This document shows positions 8,157-17,323 of a DNA stretch of 64,000 nucleotides, one piece after another. The stretch's first letter is position 1, and each line of letters starts with the position of its first letter. A program made the position numbers and the translations under genes. Source of the stretch: Microbispora bryophytorum (GTDB lineage Bacteria; Actinomycetota; Actinomycetes; Streptosporangiales; Streptosporangiaceae); the NCBI RefSeq assembly GCF_006874465.1, contig NZ_VIRL01000005.1, forward strand, positions 186,001-250,000, read 5' to 3'. The notes beneath the pieces are model-generated. The model was given only the letters and a program-made list of their open reading frames with translations, was not told where the DNA came from and searched no databases.

Positions 8157-8930
8157 CTAGTGGACGCTGAAGCCGCCGTCGACGCAGATGGCCTGGCCGG
8201 TGACGTACGACGAGGCGTCGGAGGCGAGGAAGACGGCCACACCGCGAAAGTCGCCGGGGACGCCGTTGCGCCCGCTCATGGACCGGGCGGCCAGTTGCTC
8301 CACCCGTCCGGGGACGGCTTGGGCGGCCGCGGTCAGCGGGGTCAGGATGAAGCCGGGAATGATCGTGTTGCTGGTGACCCCGTGCGCCGACCACGCCTCG
8401 GCCTGCGAGCGGGTCAGGCCGCAGACGGCGGCCTTGGACGCACCGTAGGCGCCGCTGTCGCCGAAGGCGCTGATCGACTGCTGGGAGCCGATGTTGATGA
8501 TCCGCCCCCGGCCCCGGCCGGCCATGCGCGGGCCGAAGTGCTGCCCGAGCAGGAACGGCGCGGTCAGGTTGACGGCGATGGTCTGGTCGTAGTCGTCGAC
8601 GGTCAGCTCGGCCATGGGCTTTCGGATGTTGTTTGCGGCGTCGTTGACGAGGATGTCGATGTCGCCGAAGAAGTCCTCCGCCTCCTCGCACACGCGGGCG
8701 ACGTCGGCGCGGTCGCCGAGGTCGGCGCTGATCGCGGCCGCGCGCACGCCGTGGCCGTGGAGCCTGCCGACGGCCTCGGCGAGTTCCTTGCGCCGCCGGG
8801 CGACCAGGACCACGGCCGCCCCGGCGCGTCCGAGTGCCTCGGCGACGGCGTATCCGATGCCGGAGCTGCCTCCGGTGACCAGGGCGACCCGGCCGGTGAG
8901 GGAGAAGAGTTCCTCGATGTAGATCGGCAT
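8157..8930 (-). CDS. Short-chain dehydrogenase/reductase (classical SDR)
   Basis: 257 aa, classical SDR length. TGGSSGIG at ~aa 19-26 binds NAD(P); NDAANN replaces the usual NNAG but keeps its role; catalytic Ser lies in NIGSQQS and the Tyr/Lys pair in YGASK (YxxxK). The C-terminus GQAICVDGGF is family-typical. It resembles gluconate 5-dehydrogenase/3-oxoacyl reductase types; the substrate is not determinable. It sits between unlinked genes, so the pathway is unclear. Confidence 0.9.
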   Translation of the reverse strand: MPIYIEELFSLTGRVALVTGGSSGIGYAVAEALGRAGAAVVLVARRRKELAEAVGRLHGHGVRAAAISADLGDRADVARVCEEAEDFFGDIDILVNDAANNIRKPMAELTVDDYDQTIAVNLTAPFLLGQHFGPRMAGRGRGRIINIGSQQSISAFGDSGAYGASKAAVCGLTRSQAEAWSAHGVTSNTIIPGFILTPLTAAAQAVPGRVEQLAARSMSGRNGVPGDFRGVAVFLASDASSYVTGQAICVDGGFSVH

Positions 8931-8988
8931 ATCGCCGGAAGCTAGCAGCAGGCCGGGGCGGGCCCGGCGGACGGGTCGGGCAGGCGGG

Positions 8989-9546
8989 TCAGGCGTCTTC
9001 AGCGTCTTCGGCGTGAATCTCGCGCATCACGTCCTCGATCTTGCGCATCACCGTCTCCATGGTGCGCAGGGTCTCGGTGTCGAGGCGCCGCAGGAGGCGG
9101 ATGTAGCCGCCGGTGCCGGCTTCGATGATCTCGCTGGTGAGCCGCCGTCCGGCCTCGGTGAGCTCGACGCGGCGTACGCGGCGGTCGTGGGGGTCTTCGT
9201 GACGGCCGGCCAGGCCCTGGGCGACCACGCGGTCGACGATGCCGGTGACGGTGGCCAGGCCGACGCCGAGGTGGCGGGCGAGTTCCTGTCCGGAGGCGGG
9301 CCCGGCGAACGACAGGAACATGACGACCTTGAGTTGCTGCATGGTGAGCGTGGAGGCCAGCAGCGGCATCGAGCGGTCGCGGGCGAAGAAGCGGCCCACG
9401 CTGCGCTGTAGCTCCGCGAGGTGGGCGATGAGGCACCCGCGCTCGGGGTCCTCCCCGGCCTCCCTGAGGGTGGCGGGGTCGTTCTGCGGGCGGGGGGCGG
9501 CCGCCGCGCCGGCTGTGGCGCGGCACTCGGCTGGGCTGTCGTTCAC
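8989..9546 (-). CDS. MarR-family regulator
   Basis: 185 aa from the GTG at 9546, which lies 5 nt after GAGAGG; an upstream in-frame start at 9606 lacks a ribosome site. The winged helix (~aa 65-150) includes GQELARHLGVGLATVTGIVDR and the wing DPHDRRVRRVELTEAGR, both MarR hallmarks. It is divergent from the RND exporter at 9658 and is the likely repressor of that pump and of itself. Ligand unknown. Confidence 0.88.
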   Translation of the reverse strand: MNDSPAECRATAGAAAAPRPQNDPATLREAGEDPERGCLIAHLAELQRSVGRFFARDRSMPLLASTLTMQQLKVVMFLSFAGPASGQELARHLGVGLATVTGIVDRVVAQGLAGRHEDPHDRRVRRVELTEAGRRLTSEIIEAGTGGYIRLLRRLDTETLRTMETVMRKIEDVMREIHAEDAEDA

Positions 9547-9597
9547 TGTCACCTCTCGGGTCAAGAGGTTACCAGCCGTTAATACGACAGCGGAATG

Positions 9598-9612
9598 TTC
9601 GGACAATGCGAA
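9598..9612. promoter_or_regulatory. Small inverted repeat between MarR and RND genes
   Basis: TTCG (9598-9601) and CGAA (9609-9612) flank a 7-nt spacer, 45 bp before the RND start. Short arms make this only a candidate MarR site. Confidence 0.25.
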
Positions 9613-9657
9613 GTGTTAGGCTTGGGCAAATACTTTCCCCCGATGTCAGGAGCTCGG

Positions 9658-12600
9658 ATGACCTCCTTGGCCAGGCTGAGCCTTGCCAACCGCACTCTCG
9701 TGATCATGATCACGCTGGTGCTCGCGGGTCTCGGCTTGTTCGCGATCCCCTCGCTGAAGCAACAGCTTTTCCCGTCGCTGGAGTTCCCGGCGGCGTTCAC
9801 GGTGGCGAGTTATCCGGGTGCCGCTCCTGAGATCGTGGAGGAGCAGGTCACCAAACCGATCGAGAGCGCGTTCCAGGGTATCGCCGGCGTCACCGACATC
9901 ACCTCCACCTCGCGTGAGGGGATGGCCCAGGTGCAGGTGGCCTATGAGTACGGCACCGACATCGACCAGATGATCGCAAAGATGCAGCAGGCCGTGAGCC
10001 GGATCAAGACGCAGCTTCCGGCCGACGTCGATCCGCAGGTGGTCGCGGGCAGCACCGACGACATCCCGGTGATGGCGCTCGCGGTGGGCGACGGCGGCGA
10101 CCAGCACGCCATGGCCGACAAGATCGAGAAGATCATGGTGCCGGAGCTGCAGTCGATCGAGGGAGTCCGGGACGTCGCGGTCAGCGGCGCCCGTGAGGAA
10201 CAGGTCGTCATCACCCCCGAGCAGGGCAGGCTCGCTGCGCGGGGGTTGTCGGCCGCGGCCATCCCCGACCTGCTGCGCGCCAACGGGGTGTCCATCCCCG
10301 CCGGCACGCTCAGCGAGGACGGCAAGTCGCTGACCGTGCAGATCGGCGACCCGGTGCGTACGGTCAAGGACCTCGAGAACCTCTACCTCGCGCCCGCCGC
10401 CCCCGCCGCGGGCCAAGGTACGCCAGCGGGCCAGGGCGCCGCGGCCGGAGCGCGCGGCGGCGCGAGCGCAGGACAGGCCACAGGACAGACCGCCGGGCAG
10501 GGAACTGCTGCCGGGCAGGGCGCGGCGCAGCCGCGGACCCCCGTGGCCCGGCCGAAGCCGGTCAAGCTCGGTGACGTGGCCGACATCAAGGTCGAGGACA
10601 CCTCCGCGACCACGCTCACCCGCACCAACGGCACCCCGAGCCTCGGCGTGTCGATCACGATGGTGCCCGACGGCAACGCCGTGCAGATCTCCCACGACGT
10701 GAACGACGCCCTGCCGGACCTGACCCGCGCCCTCGGCGACAGCGCCGAGCTGACCGTGGTGTTCGACCAGGCGCCGTACGTCGAGCGGTCCATCGAGGAC
10801 CTCACCACCGAGGGTCTGCTGGGCCTGGCGTTCGCCGTGCTCGTGATCCTGGTGTTCCTGCTGTCGGTCCGCTCGACCCTGGTCACGGCCGTGTCGATCC
10901 CGCTGTCGGTGGTGATCGCGCTGATCGCGCTATGGATCGGCGACTACTCGCTGAACCTGCTGACGCTGGGGGCGCTGACGATCGCCGTGGGCCGGGTGGT
11001 CGACGACTCGATCGTGGTGCTGGAGAACATCAAGCGCCATCTCGCCTACGGCGAGGAGAAGCGGCGGGCGATCCTCGGCGCGGTGCGCGAGGTGTCCGGC
11101 GCGGTGACCGCCTCGACGCTCACGACGGTCGCGGTGTTCCTGCCGATCGCCTTCGTCGGCGGGATGGTGGGGCAGCTGTTCAGCCCGTTCGCGATCACGG
11201 TGACCGTGGCGCTGCTGGCGTCGCTGCTGGTGGCGCTGACCGTCATCCCGGTGCTGGCCTACTGGTTCCTCAAGGCGCCGGCGCTCACGCCGCAGGAGGC
11301 GCAGGCCGTGCGCGAGGACGCCGAGCGCAAGGAGCTGCGCAGCCCGCTGCAGCGGATCTATCTGCCGGTGCTGCGGTTCGCGACGCGGCGGCGGCTGGTC
11401 ACGCTGCTGATCGGGGTGGTGGTGTTCGCCGCCACGATGGCGCTGGCGCCCAACCTCAAGACGAACTTCCTCGACAACTCGGGCAACGACACCACGCAGA
11501 TCAGCCAGCGGATGCCGGCCGGGACCGACCTGGCGACCACCGACGCGGCGGCCAAGAAGGTCGAGACGGTGCTGGCGGCCGACGGCGGCGTGGAGTCCTA
11601 CCAGGTGACGGTCGGCGGCGGGAACCGCTTCCTCGGCGGGGTGGGCGGCGGCTCGGACCACGCGTCGTTCTCCATCACGCTGAAGGAGGGCGTGGAGACG
11701 TCCGCACTGGAGGACCGGCTGCGAGACGGGCTGAAGGGCCTGACGGGAATCGGCGACATCACGGTCGGCGGCAGCGGCGGCGGCGGGTTCAACTCCAACC
11801 AGGTGCAGGTCATCGTGCAGGGCTCGGACCAGGCCGCGCTGAAGACGGCCGCCACCACGGTGCGCGACGCCATGGCCGAGATCGGCGGGCTGCGGGACGT
11901 CGCCTCCAACCTCGAAGACAGCGTCCCGAGGGTCGAGGTGCACGTGGACCGGGAGAAGGCCGCCGCCCGGGGCCTGACCGAGGCCGGGATCGGGCAGCTG
12001 GTCGCGCAGGCGTTCCGCGGCGCGCCGGTCGGCTCGATCGACGTCGACGGCCGCTCCAGCGACGTGATCCTGCGCGCCGGCGGTGATGCGCCCGAGGACA
12101 TCGCGGCGATCAGGAAGCTCGCGATTCCGACGGCGACGGGCATGGTGAAGCTGGGCGACGTCGCCGACGTGGTGCAGGCCGACGGCCCGACCCAGATCAC
12201 CCGCCAGGACGGCGACCGCACCGCGACGGTGTCGGGCACCGCCGAGGCGTCCGACCTCGGTGCGATCACCACCAAGGTCACCGACACGCTGAAGACGCTG
12301 ACGCTGCCGGCCGGGGTGACGTACAAGATCGGCGGTGCGAGCTCCCAGCAGCAGGACGCGTTCGCCGACCTGGGGCTGGCCATGCTGCTCGCGGTGGCGA
12401 TCGTCTTCATGATCATGGTGGCGACGTTCCGCAGCCTGATGCAGCCGCTGATCCTGCTGGTGTCGGTCCCGTTCGCGGCGACCGGCGCGATCGGGCTGCT
12501 GCTGGCCACCGACACGGCGCTCGGCGTGCCCGCGCTGATCGGCATGCTGATGCTGATCGGCATCGTCGTCACCAACGCGATCGTGCTGATCGACCTGATC

Positions 12601-12948
12601 AACCAGTACCGCGAGCAGGGGCTGGGCGTGGTCGAGGCGGTCATGGAGGGCGGCCGGCGACGGCTTCGCCCGATCCTGATGACCGCGATCGCGACGATCT
12701 GCGCGCTCACCCCGATGGCGCTGGGCGTGACCGGTTCGGGCGGCTTCATCTCCCAGCCGCTGGCCATCGTCGTGATCGGCGGCCTGATCTCCTCGACGCT
12801 GCTCACACTGGTGCTGGTGCCGACCCTCTACACGATGGTGGAGCGGCTGAAGGAGCGCATGCGCCGTACGCCGGAGCAGCCCGCATCGGGCGGCGGCGAC
12901 GGTGACCTGACCGTGTACGGCAAGGAGGCCCTCGAACCGGCCAAGTGA
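9658..12948 (+). CDS. RND-family efflux permease (AcrB/HAE1-like)
   Basis: 1096 aa, the usual RND length. TM1 is near aa 11-30, two large extracytoplasmic loops follow, and TM4 carries the proton-relay GRVVDDSIVVLENIKRH. An Ala/Gly/Gln-rich low-complexity insert (~aa 245-300) interrupts the first porter loop. AGGAG lies 5 nt before the ATG. No adaptor or outer-membrane partner is present, as usual in actinobacteria, where such pumps act alone. Divergent MarR gene likely controls it. A strong hairpin follows at 12981-13028. Confidence 0.92.
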   Translation: MTSLARLSLANRTLVIMITLVLAGLGLFAIPSLKQQLFPSLEFPAAFTVASYPGAAPEIVEEQVTKPIESAFQGIAGVTDITSTSREGMAQVQVAYEYGTDIDQMIAKMQQAVSRIKTQLPADVDPQVVAGSTDDIPVMALAVGDGGDQHAMADKIEKIMVPELQSIEGVRDVAVSGAREEQVVITPEQGRLAARGLSAAAIPDLLRANGVSIPAGTLSEDGKSLTVQIGDPVRTVKDLENLYLAPAAPAAGQGTPAGQGAAAGARGGASAGQATGQTAGQGTAAGQGAAQPRTPVARPKPVKLGDVADIKVEDTSATTLTRTNGTPSLGVSITMVPDGNAVQISHDVNDALPDLTRALGDSAELTVVFDQAPYVERSIEDLTTEGLLGLAFAVLVILVFLLSVRSTLVTAVSIPLSVVIALIALWIGDYSLNLLTLGALTIAVGRVVDDSIVVLENIKRHLAYGEEKRRAILGAVREVSGAVTASTLTTVAVFLPIAFVGGMVGQLFSPFAITVTVALLASLLVALTVIPVLAYWFLKAPALTPQEAQAVREDAERKELRSPLQRIYLPVLRFATRRRLVTLLIGVVVFAATMALAPNLKTNFLDNSGNDTTQISQRMPAGTDLATTDAAAKKVETVLAADGGVESYQVTVGGGNRFLGGVGGGSDHASFSITLKEGVETSALEDRLRDGLKGLTGIGDITVGGSGGGGFNSNQVQVIVQGSDQAALKTAATTVRDAMAEIGGLRDVASNLEDSVPRVEVHVDREKAAARGLTEAGIGQLVAQAFRGAPVGSIDVDGRSSDVILRAGGDAPEDIAAIRKLAIPTATGMVKLGDVADVVQADGPTQITRQDGDRTATVSGTAEASDLGAITTKVTDTLKTLTLPAGVTYKIGGASSQQQDAFADLGLAMLLAVAIVFMIMVATFRSLMQPLILLVSVPFAATGAIGLLLATDTALGVPALIGMLMLIGIVVTNAIVLIDLINQYREQGLGVVEAVMEGGRRRLRPILMTAIATICALTPMALGVTGSGGFISQPLAIVVIGGLISSTLLTLVLVPTLYTMVERLKERMRRTPEQPASGGGDGDLTVYGKEALEPAK

Positions 12949-12980
12949 GCCAGCCGCAGTGAGCCCGCCGCGGAGATGAA

Positions 12981-13028
12981 CCGCGAACAGTCCTTCGTGA
13001 AGAAGTCTTCGCGAAGGACTGTTCGCGG
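12981..13028 (+). terminator. Long perfect hairpin after the RND exporter
   Basis: A 17-bp perfect stem (12981-12997 with 13012-13028) continues through a G-T pair into GAAG/CTTC with an AAGT loop, about 22 bp in all. It lies 33 bp past the stop. There is no U-run, common for actinomycete terminators. Confidence 0.75.
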
Positions 13029-13192
13029 TCCCGGGCGGCCGAGCCTGCCGGGTGAGGGCGTTGGGTGAGGGCGTCAGGTGAGGCGGCGCCGGTGCCCGCC
13101 GCGGCTTGCGCCCCTCACCCGTGCCCGCCGCGCCCGCCGTGCCCGGCACCTGCGGACAACGGGAGGGAACGGGCTCAATAGACTGGGCCAAC

Positions 13193-14620
13193 GTGAATGC
13201 CAAGCCGCGTATCCCGAATGTCCTGGCCGCCCGTTACGCTTCGCCGGAGCTGGCCCGTCTGTGGTCTCCCGAGCACAAGGTGGTACTGGAACGCAGGCTC
13301 TGGATCGCTGTGCTCAGGGCCCAGGCCGACCTCGGGATCGAGGTGCCCGAGCAGGCGATCGCCGACTACGAGAAGGTGGCCGAGCAGGTCGACCTGGCCT
13401 CCATCGCCGAGCGGGAGAAGGTCACGCGGCACGACGTGAAGGCCCGCATCGAGGAGTTCAACGCCCTGGCCGGGCACGAGCACGTCCACAAGGGCATGAC
13501 CTCCCGCGACCTGACCGAGAACGTCGAGCAGTTGCAGATCCGCGACAGCCTGCTGCTGGTGCGCGCCAGGGTCGTGGCGCTGCTGGCCCGGCTGGGCCGC
13601 CTGGCCGCCGAGCACTCCTCGACCGTCATGGCGGGGCGCTCGCACAACGTCGCCGCGCAGGCGACCACGCTCGGCAAGCGCTTCGCGACCGCCGCCGACG
13701 AGCTGCTGGTGGCCTACGAGCGGCTGGAGGACCTGCTGGAGCGCTACCCGCTGCGCGGGATCAAGGGCCCGGTCGGCACCGCGCAGGACATGCTCGACCT
13801 GCTCGGCGGCGATGAGCGGCTGGCCGAGCTGGAGGACCGCGTCGCCGCGCACCTGGGGTTCGCCCGCCGTTTCACCAGCGTCGGCCAGGTCTACCCCCGC
13901 TCGCTGGACTACGACGTGCTGACCGCGCTGGTGCAGCTGGCCGCCGCCCCGTCCTCCCTGGCCAAGACCATCCGCCTGATGGCCGGGCACGAGCTGGTCA
14001 CCGAGGGCTTCAAGGAAGGCCAGGTCGGCTCGTCGGCGATGCCGCACAAGATGAACACCCGCTCCTGCGAGCGCGTCAACGGCCTCACCGTGATCCTGCG
14101 CGGGTACGCCTCGATGGGCGGGGAGCTCGCCGGCGACCAGTGGAACGAGGGCGACGTGTCCTGCTCGGTGGTGCGCCGGGTCGCCCTGCCCGACGCGTTC
14201 TTCGCCTTCGACGGCCTGGTGGAGACCATGCTGACCGTGCTGGACGAGTTCGGCGCGTTCCCGGCGGTCATCGAGGCCGAGCTGGGCCGCTACCTGCCGT
14301 TCCTCGCCACGACCAAGATGCTCATGGCGGCCGTACGGGCCGGGGTCGGCCGCGAGACCGCCCACGAGATCATCAAGGAGCACGCGGTCGCATCGGCGCT
14401 GGCCATGCGGTCGCGCGGCGTGGGCAACGAGCTGCTCGACCGGCTGGCCGCCGACGAGCGTTTCCCGCTCGGCCGGGCCGAGCTCGACGCGCTGCTGGCC
14501 GACCGGGCCTCCTTCGCGGGCGCGGCCGCCGGCCAGGTGACGGCCGTGACCGCGCGGGTCGGCGAGATCACCGCACGCCATCCCGGCGACGCCGCCTACG
14601 TCCCGGGCGCGATCCTCTAG
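13193..14620 (+). CDS. purB: Adenylosuccinate lyase
   Basis: 475 aa, correct length for the fumarase/aspartase superfamily enzyme that splits SAICAR and adenylosuccinate in purine synthesis. The superfamily signature GSSAMPHKMNTRSCERVNG (~aa 279-297) is intact, and the N-terminus (NVLAARYASPELARLWSPE) is typical of PurB. Start GTG at 13193; the Shine-Dalgarno is weak. Cytosolic homotetramer in relatives. A GNAT gene follows after 8 bp and may be co-transcribed. Only clear housekeeping gene in the window. Confidence 0.96.
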   Translation: MNAKPRIPNVLAARYASPELARLWSPEHKVVLERRLWIAVLRAQADLGIEVPEQAIADYEKVAEQVDLASIAEREKVTRHDVKARIEEFNALAGHEHVHKGMTSRDLTENVEQLQIRDSLLLVRARVVALLARLGRLAAEHSSTVMAGRSHNVAAQATTLGKRFATAADELLVAYERLEDLLERYPLRGIKGPVGTAQDMLDLLGGDERLAELEDRVAAHLGFARRFTSVGQVYPRSLDYDVLTALVQLAAAPSSLAKTIRLMAGHELVTEGFKEGQVGSSAMPHKMNTRSCERVNGLTVILRGYASMGGELAGDQWNEGDVSCSVVRRVALPDAFFAFDGLVETMLTVLDEFGAFPAVIEAELGRYLPFLATTKMLMAAVRAGVGRETAHEIIKEHAVASALAMRSRGVGNELLDRLAADERFPLGRAELDALLADRASFAGAAAGQVTAVTARVGEITARHPGDAAYVPGAIL

Positions 14621-14628
14621 GGACACGC

Positions 14629-15420
14629 GTGCGTGAGCTGGTCAGCGAGGCCGAGGTCGTCGCCGCCTCGGGCGACGACGACCTCGTGGTGTGGGCGGCG
14701 CAGGGCATGCGGCCCGGCGTACGCGCCTGGGCGTACGGGGACGCGGTGGCGGTGGCCAGCCCCGCGGCGTCCCGGCGCGACCGCCTCGTGGTGCGGGGCA
14801 CAGCCGGGGGCACGGCCGCCCGGCTCGTCCCGCTTGTGCGGCACGCCCTGGCCGAGGCCGGGCCGTCGTACCGGCCTCTCGGCGACGCCGCGCTGATCGA
14901 ACAGGTCGTCGCGGCCGTGCCGGAGCTGGAGCCGGCGGCCGGCTTCTCCTGGATGGGCACCGAGAAGCTCGCGCCGCGTCAAGAGGTGACAGGCCCAGAG
15001 GTGATAGGCGCTGAGAGGGCGTATCGGGAGGGGACGGCCTCGTGGCTGGCGGACTCCGCCGCCCCGGAGGTGGCAGCGCTGCTCGCCGCCGCCAACCCCG
15101 GCTCCTACGCCGTGCCGGGCCTGCCGCGCGTACGCCGCTGGGCCGGCGTCCGCGACGGCGGGTCGGGCGCCTTGCTGGCGGTCGCGGCCGACGCGTGGTC
15201 CGCGCCGACGGTGGGCCTGCTCGCCGGCGTCGCGACCGCCGAACCGGCGCGGGGACGGGGGCTGGGGGAGCGGGTGTGCAGGTTCGTGGCGTCCGCGCTG
15301 CTCGCGGAGCACGGCCGCGCGGCGCTGATGGTGGACGACTGGAACCGGGCGGCCGTCGTCGTCTACGAACGGCTCGGCTTCGCCCGCCGCCGGGTCGCCG
15401 CCACCGGCCTACGCGCCTGA
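14629..15420 (+). CDS. GNAT-family N-acetyltransferase
   Basis: 263 aa. The C-terminal half is a GNAT fold with the acetyl-CoA motif A in TAEPARGRGLGERVC (R/Q-x-x-G-x-G/A form) and the ending NRAAVVVYERLGFARRR. The N-terminal ~120 aa resemble a degenerate GNAT half, giving the two-domain layout seen in many actinobacterial members. GTG start at 14629, 8 bp after purB, suggests an operon but implies no purine role. Substrate unknown. Confidence 0.85.
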   Translation: MRELVSEAEVVAASGDDDLVVWAAQGMRPGVRAWAYGDAVAVASPAASRRDRLVVRGTAGGTAARLVPLVRHALAEAGPSYRPLGDAALIEQVVAAVPELEPAAGFSWMGTEKLAPRQEVTGPEVIGAERAYREGTASWLADSAAPEVAALLAAANPGSYAVPGLPRVRRWAGVRDGGSGALLAVAADAWSAPTVGLLAGVATAEPARGRGLGERVCRFVASALLAEHGRAALMVDDWNRAAVVVYERLGFARRRVAATGLRA

Positions 15421-15494
15421 CTGAACCAACGGCGCGCCCCTGACCTTCGCGCCTGAGCCTTGGGCGGTTCAGGGACGCGGTTCAGGGGCGCGCT

Positions 15495-16232
15495 TCAGGC
15501 GGCGCGGGACGGGCCGAGCAGGCGCGGGCTCAGCGCGGCCAGCACATCGGGCAGGTCGCGCAGGGTGGTGATCCTCGTCACGGCGGGGGAGGAGGCGCCG
15601 GGCTCGGCGCGGTAGCGGTCGAGCCACACCCCGCGCATCCCCGCCCGGGTGGGCGCGACCGCGTCGAGCAGGAGGTTGTCGCCGACCATGAGCACCTCCT
15701 GCGGGCGCAGGCCGAGCTTCGCCGCCGCCTCGTGGTAGCACTGCGGGGCGGGCTTGAACGCGCCGAGCGTGTCGGGCGTCAGCACCACCTCCATGCGGTC
15801 CATCAGCCCGATGCGGCGCAGCTTGGCCTCCTGCTGCACGGCCACCCCGTTGGTGAGCACGCCTAGCACGGGGGCGTCGTCGAGGGCCGTCAGCGCCTCC
15901 AGCGTCTCGGGCACGTCGGCGAAGGCGGCCCAGGCCGACTCGTAGTGGGTCAGGAAGCCGGCGAAGGCCGCGTCCGGGTCCGGCGGCTCGGGCAGCCCGA
16001 GCCGCCGGCAGAACTCGCGCAGCCGCCGGCGCCGCTGCTCGGCCAGCGAGCACTCCCCGGACTGCCACGCGGGCACGTGCTTGTCCTCCAGGTCGAGCCA
16101 CAGCGCGGGTGTCTCCGGCAGCAGCTCGTGACCGGGGCAGACCGACTCGGTCCAGCGGGTCGCGGCGTGCGCGACCGCCCGGCGATGATCGAAGAGGGTC
16201 TCGTCGAGGTCGAACAGAATGGCCCTGATCAC
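15495..16232 (-). CDS. HAD-superfamily hydrolase
   Basis: 245 aa. HAD motif I DLDETLFD supplies the nucleophilic Asp (~aa 8-15), motif II is LTNG, the Lys motif is in GAFKPAPQCYHEA, and motif IV is MVGDNLLLD. The inserted helical cap matches subfamily IA phosphatases/dehalogenases. GTG start at 16232 is preceded by GGGGAC. A cytosolic small-molecule phosphatase is likely. Convergent with the GNAT gene. Confidence 0.88.
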   Translation of the reverse strand: MIRAILFDLDETLFDHRRAVAHAATRWTESVCPGHELLPETPALWLDLEDKHVPAWQSGECSLAEQRRRRLREFCRRLGLPEPPDPDAAFAGFLTHYESAWAAFADVPETLEALTALDDAPVLGVLTNGVAVQQEAKLRRIGLMDRMEVVLTPDTLGAFKPAPQCYHEAAAKLGLRPQEVLMVGDNLLLDAVAPTRAGMRGVWLDRYRAEPGASSPAVTRITTLRDLPDVLAALSPRLLGPSRAA

Positions 16233-16348
16233 GAGTCCCCATCTTGACTGGGCCGTGTTTCCAACGCGTTTCCCGGCTGTGAAGCCCCCAGAGACACCCG
16301 GCGGGCCTGGTCGTTCCAACGCAGGGACGGCAGGCGCCGGCTCTACCG

Positions 16349-17107
16349 TCAGGCGTGCGGCGCCGCGTTGGCGTGGATCGCGTCGCGCACGTAGCGGCTC
16401 AGCCCCTCGGCGACCCGCTCGTAGTTCGCCGCGAAACGCGGATCGGCCACGTACATCTCCCCGAGACCCTTGTGGATCTCGTACGTGCAGTCGTAGAACC
16501 AGCGGGTGATGTGCGCGCGGTGCCGTTCGGCCACGCCCATCGCCCGCTCGCCGTCCGCGGGCGCCCCCTCGGCGAAAGCCGCCGCGAACGCCTCCAGCAC
16601 CTCTCCGGCCTCCGCCGTGACGGCCCGCCAGTCGTCCTTGGTGTAGCGGGCCGTCCGGCGGCGGCTCTGCTCGAACGCGTCGCTGCCGCCCCAGCGTTCC
16701 TCCGCCTCTTCGGCGTACTGCTCGGGATCGACGTCGCCGAACACCTCGAACCGCTCCTGCGGCGTGAGGGAAATCCCCATCTTCCTGGCCTCCATCGCAC
16801 GTTCGACCGCCGCCGCCATCGCCTCCAGGCGCCCGATCCTGCGCCGCAGCAACTCGTGCTGGCGGCGCAGGTGGGTCACCGGGTCCACGCCCGGATCGTC
16901 GAGGATGACGGCGATCTCCTCCAAGGAGAACCCGAGCTCCCGGTAGAACAGCACCTGCTGCAGCCGGTCGAGGTCCGGGTCGCTGTAGCGCCGGTATCCG
17001 GCAGCCGACCGCTCGCTGGGCCGCAGCAGCCCGATCGCGTCGTAGTGGTGCAGCGAGCGCACCGTGATCCCCGCGAAGCGGGCGGCCTGGCCGACCGAGT
17101 AGCCCAT
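16349..17107 (-). CDS. TipA-like MerR regulator with TipAS thiopeptide-binding domain
   Basis: 252 aa. N-terminal MerR HTH (~aa 3-70, GITVRSLHHYDAIGLLRPSE), a coiled-coil dimer helix (~aa 78-108), then a TipAS-type domain (~aa 125-250) with one Cys in FYDCTYEIHKGLGEMYVA. TipA proteins capture thiopeptide antibiotics through a TipAS Cys and activate their own promoter. The gene has a MerR-type promoter at 17133-17163 (19-bp spacer), strong evidence for autoactivation. GGGAGGAGAG precedes ATG 17107. Thiopeptide binding here is inferred from the domain. Confidence 0.9.
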   Translation of the reverse strand: MGYSVGQAARFAGITVRSLHHYDAIGLLRPSERSAAGYRRYSDPDLDRLQQVLFYRELGFSLEEIAVILDDPGVDPVTHLRRQHELLRRRIGRLEAMAAAVERAMEARKMGISLTPQERFEVFGDVDPEQYAEEAEERWGGSDAFEQSRRRTARYTKDDWRAVTAEAGEVLEAFAAAFAEGAPADGERAMGVAERHRAHITRWFYDCTYEIHKGLGEMYVADPRFAANYERVAEGLSRYVRDAIHANAAPHA

Positions 17108-17132
17108 GGGCTCTCCTCCCTTCCGAGGTCCA

Positions 17133-17163
17133 AGCCTGCGGCCTCCCGTTACGTGAGGGTCAA
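17133..17163 (-). promoter_or_regulatory. MerR-type promoter of the TipA-like gene
   Basis: On the minus strand, -35 TTGACC (17163-17158), a 19-bp spacer containing CCTCACGTAACGGGAGG-type symmetry, and -10 CAGGCT (17138-17133). The overlong 19-bp spacer with an internal inverted repeat is the MerR-family hallmark. Start site would be about 20 nt before the ATG. Confidence 0.8.
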
Positions 17164-17167
17164 CCGA

Positions 17168-17323
17168 TTACGCCCGTGCGCCCCTTGCGGCCTGACGGCG
17201 CGATCGTTGCCCGATGGTGGCCGGCCGGCGGTACCTTGCGGGGTCAGACGGCGACCGGGCGGCCACCGCCCGCGCCCACTCGTCGTGGTGGGCCCGGGTG
17301 ATCGCCTCCTCGGCGTCGCTCAC
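17168..17323 (-). pseudogene. Truncated ECF42-type sigma factor (N-terminal remnant)
   Basis: 51 codons. The first ~22 residues (VSDAEEAITRAHHDEWARAV) match the start of ECF42-type sigma factors; after RAVAA the sequence becomes Arg/Ala-rich and unlike any sigma. The GTG at 17323 overlaps the TGA of the upstream DGPF gene as GTGA, exactly as in the intact DGPF-sigma pair at 18947-18950. Regions 2 and 4 are gone, so it is a decayed copy ending next to the TipA-like promoter. Confidence 0.65.

Noticed and set aside
10930..13203. Long minus-strand open frame (~757 codons) antisense to the RND gene
   Set aside because: It is the complement of a strongly GC3-biased gene, is His/Arg/Gln-rich and has no domain; antisense opening is expected here.
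15945..16247. Plus-strand open frame antisense to the HAD gene
   Set aside because: Shadow frame; the minus-strand HAD motifs are intact.
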